The translations under genes were made by a program, and so were the position numbers. From Pachypanchax playfairii (Eukaryota; Chordata; Actinopteri; Cyprinodontiformes; Aplocheilidae), in contig SSNP01000005.1 of the NCBI GenBank assembly GCA_006937955.1, forward strand, positions 6,198,109 to 6,262,108: a DNA stretch of 64,000 nucleotides, given 5' to 3'. Positions 54,757 through 64,000 of this stretch are shown here, piece by piece. Position 1 is the stretch's first letter. Every line of letters begins with the position of its first letter. Under the pieces are notes generated by a model that was not told the origin of the DNA, did no database searches, and worked only from the letters and a program-made list of their open reading frames with translations.

Positions 54757-57700
54757 ATGGAGAGAAAAGTTGCTCGGGAATTTAGGCACAAGGTAAATTA
54801 ATAAATCCCTATTTGTGGAGTAATATATTTTAAAAAGCCTTTGTCCTCCGTGGGTTCAGGTGTCTCACCTGTTCGGATGTTGTGCAGACAACAGGCCTGC
54901 TGCTGGGCGACAGATCCGAAGGGGAAAAAACGATAAATTAGTCAAAAATTAATTTAACAAAATAGTCCTTACAAGATAAAAGGAAATCCATGTTAGTTGG
55001 GGTGAATTTTGGATATTCTATCCCGAAATAAACTTAGAATTTGTTTGTTTTTACATTTGATTTTCTCATTTTTATAATTTCTGAAAAACATATTTGTTTT
55101 AACAGAATTAAACTTAATATTTTATAGAAATAAACACTTTATTTTTGTAATGTTAATAATTAAAGGATGTAATGTAATTAGATGATGGTATGTAATTATG
55201 TAACATGAAAAATAAATTTGTTAATACTTTTATTTCATAGATTTTGTAACATTATTCAGACTGAATTGTTTTCATGTATTGTTGTTTGGTTATATATCCT
55301 GGCACATTGATTTTTTTTCTATTTTCTCTTGAAGATTAAATAATATTCTATGGCCACTATATCAAATAGCAATAAAGATTTTAAGATATTTTTATTCCCT
55401 ATCCACATTAGGTATCACAGTTTACGTTCAGACTTTTTGTTAAGTGTCTTTAAAATGAGACAAAGAGCTAAAGATTATCCAGGAGGGGAACATGATATGT
55501 TTGGGACATTTTCAGTCTCAGAGCATACATGGATCACCGAACAGCCTGTGCTGCAAACAGTCTTCTCAAAGGGCAACTTAGCATTAGATAATGTGTCAGA
55601 TATGAGCAGCTGAGCAGAAGAGATGGAACAATTTACCAGTTTAATTAGAGGCTATGGGGAAATCTCTCCACAGTCAGGCTTTGTTTTGTTTCCAGACATT
55701 TTCACTGTATTTTAACCTCCTTTTCTCAGTTTTTCTGCCCAGAAATGCCTAAAAAATCCAATTATTGTGTTTCTCCATTTGAAAAGTGTAGATTAAAGGT
55801 TGTTTTTTAAAATGAAATTTTGCTTGATCAGTTTAGTCCAGCTTGGTCTTTTTTATGATGCCAAAGTCTGCAGTTCATTCTCTTGGAGGTTCAAACCATG
55901 TGTCACACAGCAGCATTTATGATGGCCATAAAACCTTTTATTTTGTACACACCCTTCCCTGTTCAGTTGACCTGCCTATTACTTTAACCCCATTCTAAAA
56001 TAATATAGAAACATCCGAGGTGTGCGCTCTATAATATTTATGTCTTACAGTTTATAGATTAGACCGTTTAAGATGAGTTGTGTGTGAATGTGAAGATCCA
56101 GTTTTGTGCCTGAGATGTAAGGTGACACTGTTGACCTTCCTCCTGCTGCCTCTCCTCATCTCTATGGGCATTATTGTTTCTCAGAGGTTTGATAACCAGC
56201 GAAGGGGCACGTCCTTCCTCTTACTTTAGTCTCCAGATTCTGATCATCCTAAAGTCAAGCGTTCACTTAGCTTTTAAAAAGCAGGTTTTCCACAGAGAGC
56301 GTCTGATAACAGAGTGAAATGTGTATCAGAGATTGGCCGAAGCGGTTCTTAAAAACCATCCTGCTGCATCTGAGCCACCATCAGGTTTGTAGACGCACAC
56401 ACAGATGGTTTACCCATCATGGCGTTGACAGGATAATGGGGTAGGATCAGGGTGTGTATCAGAAGAATGATGGGTCCAGATGTTTCTGTTTTCTTGCAGG
56501 TGGAGTTGTTGATTGAAAATGAGGCAGAGAAGGACTACCTGTATGATGTCCTCCGCATGTATCATCAGTAAGTACCACCTGTCTCTCTTTAGCTGTTTAA
56601 TGTGTGTCTTATGCTGTTATTTGTTATTCACACCTCAGTAATTCTATATAATTACACTTTTAATGGTTATTTAATGCGTCATGTCTTTAAATATGAATTA
56701 AATTAAAGAACTATTTATGGTATTGTAGTGAAATAGTTGTTTTCTACATGTAAATGATTGTAAATTGTTTTTGTTTCAATATTTGTGTAATAAATCTCAC
56801 AAACATCCAGGTTAGTGTTTAGGAAACGAGCAGGTTAAGAGTTTTCTAGGTTTCAATAAAACAGAAAGCGAGTCATGTGACCTTATTGGTTAAAGCGCTG
56901 ATCCATTTCCACGACGTTCCGACAAGCTTGGCCAGTTATCAACAAAAGCTCTTTTCATCTTCGTCCTCCAAATGGGGCTAAAATCGAGACATATGAATAA
57001 TTCAACACGAGGCCACGCAGACAGTAGCTTTTATTTTGTCGCTTTTGTTTTTGTTCTAGTTGTCTTTTGTCTTCATCTAAATTGTAGTGGAGCAAAGATT
57101 GGATTATCGTTTCCATAATTATATAATTAATGTAATTTGAGGCTCATTCTTTTGTTTAAAACGAACATGGAAGAACAAAAAGGACATTTTTCAGGTCACA
57201 CAGAAAGCAGCAGCTTTAAAATCTAAAAAAATACTTCATGGCGTTTTAAAGGTTTATATATCTCTATAAGAGAATAAAATAGATATAATAATAGAACAGA
57301 AAGAAACAGAACTGAACTACATAACTGGACTTTATGTTTTATTCAGTTTCATGATTCTTTTCTGTTTACAGTTAAAGATAATCTAAAATCTGTTATTCTG
57401 TCTCAGGTCGATGGATCTGCCCGTGCTGGTGGGAGACCTGAAGCTGGTGATCAACGAACCGAAGCGACTTCCTCTGTTTGATGCGATCCGACCTCTCATC
57501 CCACTCAAACACCAGGTGGAATATGATCAGCTGACCCCCAAAAGGTCACGGTGAGTACGCAGTGTTCACCTGTCCTTTTATTGATATTATTACAGGTTTT
57601 TTTAAGGAAATTTTAGTCTCGTTCCTGGTTAAATCTTGCGGGTTTAGGAAACTGAAAGAGGTTCGTTTGGACCGAACACATCGTGATGGACTGGGTCTCA

Positions 57701-60700
57701 GTGTCCGAGGAGGATTGGAGTTTGGATGTGGACTCTACATTTCACAGATTGTCAAAGATGGACAAGCGGATAACGTTGGCCTTCAGGTGTGTACATATTA
57801 TTTAATGTGTGTAATTTGTTTTATTCTATTACTTTGAGAGTATTATTGTACTTTGATTAAAGTAGCATTTTAAGATTTAAACATTTAGTCCTGTAGAACA
57901 TTAAATGGTTTGATTTTCCTTTAGATACACGTGTTCTCACACAATATTATTCTGAATTAAATCGTGAGAACTCAGAGTAATGTTGTCAGGATCCACTAGA
58001 TGGGGTCAACATCACATGTGTTAAAGTTGATATCTATAATCCTGCTCTGCTTGGAGCTTCTCAGACTGATCACATCAGTTTCTTTATAACATCTGGATCC
58101 TGTTCAGGGTCGCAGGAAGCTGGTTTCTGTCTCTGACAGGTCACAGGTCAGGAGGCGGGGTCACCTCAGACAGGTCGCCAGTCCATCAATGGGCCACATA
58201 TAGAGAAAACCCTTCACTCTCTAGGGTCAATTAACTGAATGTAAAATAATGTATTATTGATGGTTTAATTTAGATCAAACAGAGTGTTTTTATCTCTTGT
58301 TTACTCGGTGTTGGTAAAAACTTGATGCAGGATGAATTTAGGAGAGATTCTCCTTTTTTTCTGATGTGTGAAAAAGCTTGAAAAATAAGCATCAGTCTGA
58401 AGGACTGATTGTATAGTACTGTATGCGCTTCACAAACTGCTAAATGGCACTTTAATTCAAATGGAATGAAAATACTATGATGATTTCTAAACACTGACCT
58501 GGATTCAAAACAGCTGATTTACTGTGGAAACTATATTTTCGGGGAATATTTCACAAACTCTTAATTTGCAAAGCAAAACGGATGTTTTATTTTGAGTTTT
58601 AGTAGTTAATCTAAAAACAAAAAAACCACTAAGAGATCACAGACCTCTGCCAAACACCTCAAAACACCCCCTATATTGTGATTTACACCAAAAATGAACC
58701 GTTTTTTTTAACAAGCACCTTCACCATTTATTATACAGATATGTTAAAAACAGCTCAATGATGAAGAATCCTTAAAAGGATTCCTGGATCCAGATGGTGA
58801 TTCAGACCCCCCCCCCCAAAATCTACCAAATTCTTCCTTGGACCATTTCTGGCTTGCTAACAGACAAACGAACAAACTTTTCTCTTAAATAAACAAAATA
58901 AAATTTATTCCAAACTTAAATGGAATTTTCCACCTAAATTCTTCTGTATAAAATTTTCTGTTTGTTTGAAATAATGAACATAAATTAGTAGTTTAAAAAC
59001 ATGCTCTTCTGTAAAGCACAAACTGAAATCATTGAGAAGGTTAAGAAGGCTAATCATGAGCTCAGTGTTGAAGAAGCTGGTCAATATTTCTCCATCACTT
59101 CCTCAGTGTGTTGGAGAAAAGGCCTGTAAACCCTCTACAAATCAATAGAGTGAGAGAGAGACCGTCCCCTCGGTAGCGTCAACATAAAATTAAAATAGAT
59201 CACGTTGTATTCATCAAACAGGAATGTAAATGTTGGATTAGCTGTCTCCTCTGGCCTCAATAGATGTATTGAAATTGAAAGTGTCATCTTTAATATCCAT
59301 TTCTGTGTTGATTTATAGGTGGGTGATGAGATTGTGCGCATCAATGGCTACTCCATCTCCTCCTGCATCCACGAGGAAGTCATCAGTCTCATCAAGACCA
59401 AGAAGATTGTGTCACTCAAAGTTCGACGTACGTCAGACTCATTTTACAAACAACAACAGCAAATTATAGATTTATGTCATCATGAATTGTGTCATTTATA
59501 AAGCGGTTTCCTTTTATGCAGATGTGGGAATGATCCCGGTAAAAAGGTTAGATATCATTCCTTTTTTTTGCATCTCTGTGGTTAGATTCATTTGATCTCA
59601 GCCTTATCTTCTGTTTTTCCAGCTCGTCTGATGAACCTCTGAAGTGGCAGTTTGTGGATCAGTTTGTGTCTGAGTCAGGAGTAAGAGATGTATTTATTTG
59701 TTTTTTTCTGGGTTTAACCAGCTTATGGACTTTTCTTGAGTTTATTCTCTGCTGCTTTAGGAGAAGCGACGGAGCGTAGCTGGCTTGGCTTCGATTGGTG
59801 GGAAGGAGATCAAGGAGAAAAAGGTGTTCCTCAGTCTTGTGGGTACCAAGGGGATGGGTATCAGCATCTCGAGCGGTCCGACCCAGAAACCCGGCATCTA
59901 CATCAGCAATGTCAAGCCAGGCTCGCTCTCTGCTGAAGTCGGACTTGAGGTGAAAGGCTGAAAGTCTCTGTAGAACTTTTATAATCTTGAATGCAGCAAA
60001 CTGTAAACGACTCGTTTCACCTGCAGGTCGGAGACCAGATTGTGGAGGTGAATGGAGTCGATTTCACCACCACGGATCACAAAGAGGTACATTTTAGGAA
60101 GTCAAATTATTTATTATTTATTCTCTAAATAATGAGGATTAGAGTATAGTTTTGTTTTTGTTCCATTTATTATATTTGTAGTATCACTATTCCACATTAT
60201 GGCAACTATTTTAAATGATTATTTCTATTTTTGTAGTATGAATTAAGACTTTTCTTATTGTCTGAGTACATTTTCTCTGTATTTCATGAAGCACAATCTT
60301 TTTAGAGCTTCTTCAAGTACAAACCCTAATATATATATTTTTTTAATTTAGATTATGTTATTTAAATGTTTTGTTTCCAGGCTGTGAAAGTGTTGAAGAG
60401 CAGCAGGAGTCTGACCATCACAGTTCTGACTGGAGCTGTAAGTTTGATCTGTGTTGTGTCCAGTGATCATTTAGAGTTATATGTCTTTAACCTTTAAAAT
60501 CAAATATACATATGATGTGAAATGAAACAAATATCCCATTAGATCATTATCACTGATAGAATATCTCTTTGAATTTAAAGATATTCCTAGAGATGCTCCA
60601 AAATATGATGAATCAATTGTGGCATTTCAAGTTATTATGTTCTTATTGGAATAATAGCAGAATAAAATGCTGCTAAACAGCTGGGATAGTTATATTTATC

Positions 60701-63700
60701 TTTATTTATATTAGAATTTAACATCAAAATAAAGATAAATCTGAAATAATAATAAATTCAACAGGATCGTCTCACGTTTCCCATCCTTTATGTCAGAAAC
60801 TCGTCTGTAGGAGCAACATTTTTCCTCAGTCAGGTCACTTTAAATGATTTGTTGCTCCAATATTCGACCTGAGACAAGCGTCTCCGTCTTGTGTCTGTCT
60901 CCTTTGGTGCCTTTGTGATGCGTTTATCTGTGAGTTTGTCTTTGTTTGGACGTTATTGAAGCTAAGTGTATAATATGTGTAATATGTATAATGTAATATA
61001 TAAGGAGCAGTTTAGAGAGTCTCTCAGAAAAGAGTTTTTTTTTTTTAACCTGAATGTTTTTGAACAACAGTTCCTCCTTTAATCAATTCAATCAGTTGTA
61101 TTCAAAGCAAGTGTTAGAAGACCCAGAGTCACATGATCAGACGATCAATACACGAGGCTAAAGTTTGTCATTAAAAGCGACAGAAAACCTGCTTCTTGAT
61201 ATAGATTTCTTTTTATTGTTAGAAGAGTGGCCTTCCAAAACAAACTTCTCAAATAAGAGTCAAAGCTGGACTCGTTTCAGAACTCTCCAATTAGATGCTA
61301 AAAAAAAAGTAATTTTAACGGCTAAATCTCAGAGATTTTTGGAAATAGTGGTGAATGTAACGCAGATAGGAGGAAGTGATTCTTCATCCTGTTCAGAAGA
61401 AGAAGCGATTTTTAATTAAATTATTCAAACTCTTTGCAATTATTTTCTTTTTGCACACACGCTATGAAAGGCCAGTCTGGACTTGCCTCTTCTCCTCCAG
61501 AGCCAACAGTTTTGGGAATCCTTGCTCAACATATTGCCGTTCTCTGATCATCATCTTTGTCTCACATGTCTCTCTCAGGGAAGTGAGTTGTTCATGACAG
61601 ATGAGGAGCGTCTGGCAGCTGAGGCCCGTCGGGAGCTGGAGAGACAGGAGCTGATGCATCAAAAGAAGGTCGCAATGGAGACCAACAAAATCATTAAAGA
61701 GCAGCAGGAGAAGGAGAGACAGTAAGTGAACTACAAGTCTCCTAATTAGCTTTGTCTTGACACAAGAGGAATCCTCTGTGGTGTTACACAAGGGACACGA
61801 AATCAACATCCAAGGTTGTTGTCTCTTAAACTTTTCTGAGTCCAAAAGACATCGTCAAGCTGTAGATAAAAAGAAAAAACTACAATAATATCAGTGTGTA
61901 AGCAGCCAACGGTTGTATGAGACGTAAATATATGAATAGTAGTGACACAAATAACTGAAATGATTTGCTGCTTTCACTGGATAACTTGTACATTTTCATT
62001 GGTATACCACATTCTGTATTTATATTCAGACCTGCATGTTGATGATGTTCTTTACAGGAGAAAGATGGAGATCTCTCAGAAAGTTGCAGAGGAAGAGGAT
62101 CGCTATAAGAAAGAAATGGAAAAGTATTTAATTTAAAGAACATTTTAGTTGCTAGACTTGAATTGTTTTAGGTTTTCTTAACTGTATTTTATCTGTGTAG
62201 GCTTGAGGCTGTAGAGAAGAAACACAATAGAGAATGGGAGGAGGACTGGGGAGCTGAAGACAGGCCCAAGAGCCCCATGAGTCCTCGCTCTGCAAAGAGC
62301 CGCTCACCCGCCCCACCTGAGATGAAAACCACCCCGACTCAGAAAACGAAGAGCTCACGTATGAACATGAGGAAATCTTCCTTTAAATGCATGAATCCTT
62401 CTTCTGTGTGACACCTCATTTGTTTATCTGCATGCTCTTTGTTTCTTTTTCCATTTCTGCTGATTGGTGTGCTGTTTTTACGGCTTCTTCTGAAAGTTGA
62501 AGAAGCCTTCACGGAGGAGGAGGAGGAGCAGGACAGACAAGTGAGTTTGGAGTTTTGGCTGTCGTTGTGGCAGCTGATACATGAGGATGTTTGTGCAAAT
62601 CAACACCCACAAAGACAAGTGGAAGATTTCCTTTGACAACAGTAATGAGGCCACGAGAGCAGACGTTAAACCTGACAGCTGCTGCTGGAAGTCAGTGACA
62701 GATGAAGGAGTCCAGCTCGTGACTTGAATCCAGCATCAATTCGTTGAAAAAGCTGTTTTGTTGCTGAATTTCAGGGTTTCTCAGTGGAAAAGTCTCAGTC
62801 TGGTGGTTTTTCCTGTGTGCTTTACCTTTCTTACATTTCAGTAAATAGATAGCGTGAAGTTTGCTGTGATTGGACTGTTTTTAATTGAATCAGTGCATAA
62901 GAGATCTCTGTGTTTGTCTCAACTTTTAGCATTTGGCTGGTTTTATCGATATGAGGGGAAACTGCCATCGTTACGTAAGGTACTGTTAACTGTTTGCTTT
63001 GTGTGGGCTGAAAAGTTTAGCTTTTAATCAGGTTTTATATCTTCACTCAAACAATGATGGCGGTAGCTGCAAAGATCCAAGCGCTTTTTGCAAAATCAAA
63101 CGTGTTTTTTGAGGTTTTAGCGTTCTTGTTCTTAGTTTTTGCATTTTCTGTGGTCCTGTTCGGATTAGCAGTTTGTTTTTTCATGTTTGACTTGTACTGA
63201 TTGATGATGCATCAGAAAGGAGAGAAGAAGAAGAAAAAGAAGAAAGTGTCGAACACAGACACGCTGCAGGAACAGAGAAAAAACAAGAAAGAAATGGAGT
63301 TTGAACTGAAACTTGCCAAAGAGAAAGAAGAGATGTACGAACGGGAGAAGCAGCTGAAGATCAATCGACTGGTTCAGGAGGTATGAAACAAAGAATGTTC
63401 CGGGAGAAAAGGATGAATATTTCAGGTTGATGTTTTCTAAACCGTTTCAAAGAGAATCCAAACATACAGTATGTTTATTTCAAATTAATTATAGCTTGCA
63501 GTTATTTTCCCAGTAAATCCCTGTAGCTCCTTTGAAGGATTTACTGGCTGGATTTACCTCCAAACCAGGTTTCAGAAACGGAGAGAGAAGATCTGGATGA
63601 ATCTGAGAAAGTGCAGCACTGGGTGGAGCGTCTGTGTCAGACTCGGTTGGAGCAGATCTCCTGTGTGGAGACTGAAACTCCGGAGGTACAGAATCAGACA

Positions 63701-64000
63701 TCAGACGGCTGTACTTGAACTGAAATGTTGAAATCTTTTGTTCCATCTATTTGTTCTGTGACATCATCAACTTTAAGCTCAAGTCCTAAACCTTAGAATT
63801 AAAAACATAATTACTATTTGTACATTTCTTGTTTACATGGGAGGTAAAATAATTTCTTGTTTGTGGCTTGAAGCTCTCCCCCCCTCTCTCCCCCCCCTCT
63901 GAGCCGAGGGTGAAGCGCTTCCCCGGCGGCCTCCACCTGGCCACCACGGATCTGGACGACATAAACCTGGACGAGGTGGATCAGAGCCTCCGGGGACCCC
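54757..64000 (+). CDS. ush1c: harmonin, PDZ scaffold of hair-cell stereocilia (partial)
   Basis: Harmonin anchors cadherin-23 and other Usher proteins to actin at hair-cell tip links and in photoreceptors. Exons: 54757-54792, 56500-56567, 57407-57550, 57648-57786, 59319-59427, 59522-59546, 59623-59680, 59761-59949, 60027-60086, 60381-60437, 61579-61721, 62058-62123, 62201-62358, then alternative 62497-62540 or 62930-62979, 63216-63380, 63569-63685 and 63874 to the edge. The N-terminal harmonin domain reads MERKVAREFRHKV...YDVLRMYHQ. PDZ1 has GLGLSVRGGLEFG, PDZ2 has GMGISISSGP, and a coiled coil follows (DEERLAAEARRELERQE). Exon 62930 (FGWFYRYEGKLPSLRK) and those after it match the harmonin-b-specific second coiled coil and Pro/Ser-rich region. 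The third PDZ domain lies beyond the window. Confidence 0.94.
54793..56499 (+). other. ush1c intron 1
   Basis: AT-rich 1.7 kb intron. It holds one 87-codon ORF (55350-55613) with no recognisable feature. No clear repeat or exon was seen. Confidence 0.5.
58085..58235 (-). repeat. tRNA-type SINE-like repeat fragment in ush1c intron 4
   Basis: Read on the minus strand it has ACTGGCGACCTGTCTGAGGTGACCCCGCCTCCTGACC and GCGACCCTGAACAGGAT. This is the 3' part of the family seen at 11240 and 24310. Confidence 0.65.

Overview
The window is vertebrate nuclear DNA, almost certainly from a percomorph-type ray-finned fish. Genes are split into short exons with GT-AG introns, the exons translate into proteins alignable with human orthologues, introns are compact, and the interspersed repeats (L2/Rex-like LINE tails, tRNA-type SINEs, short inverted-repeat DNA transposons, GATA microsatellite) are those of teleosts. 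Gene models were built by hand from splice signals, reading phase and recalled human orthologues. No alignment was run.

Layout, left to right: the 5' two thirds of the cnot2 coding region (minus, continuing off the left edge); lrrc10 (plus, single coding exon); a seipin/bscl2 gene whose whole coding region is one exon (minus), head-to-head with fnbp4 (plus, 17 coding exons); agbl2 (plus, 20 coding exons), tail-to-tail with tmem17 (minus, 5 exons); two tandem RING/B-box/PRY-SPRY TRIM genes (plus) separated by a decayed LINE fragment and a LINE-derived minisatellite; slc15a5 (minus, 9 exons), full of transposon insertions; a long GATA array; ccdc34 (plus, 6 exons); rab19 (plus, 3 exons); hdhd5 (minus, 8 exons); ccdc77 (minus, 11 exons), head-to-head with ush1c/harmonin (plus, cut by the right edge).

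There is no operon-like logic, but two regulatory themes appear. First, agbl2, tmem17 and ccdc34, all linked to cilia or flagella, each carry an RFX X-box-like palindrome close upstream. Second, both TRIM genes have consensus IRF/ISRE elements immediately before the start codon, which fits interferon-inducible antiviral TRIMs. The fnbp4-agbl2 pair and the cnot2/lrrc10 proximity are also found in human; the other neighbours come from several human chromosomes.

No wholly new gene system was seen. The best leads are the intronless intact seipin gene, a LINE C-terminus expanded in frame into a minisatellite, an 80-bp segment shared by a transposon in slc15a5 and the ccdc34 5' region, exon phases that explain the harmonin a/b isoform switch, and two GC-AG introns supported by homology.
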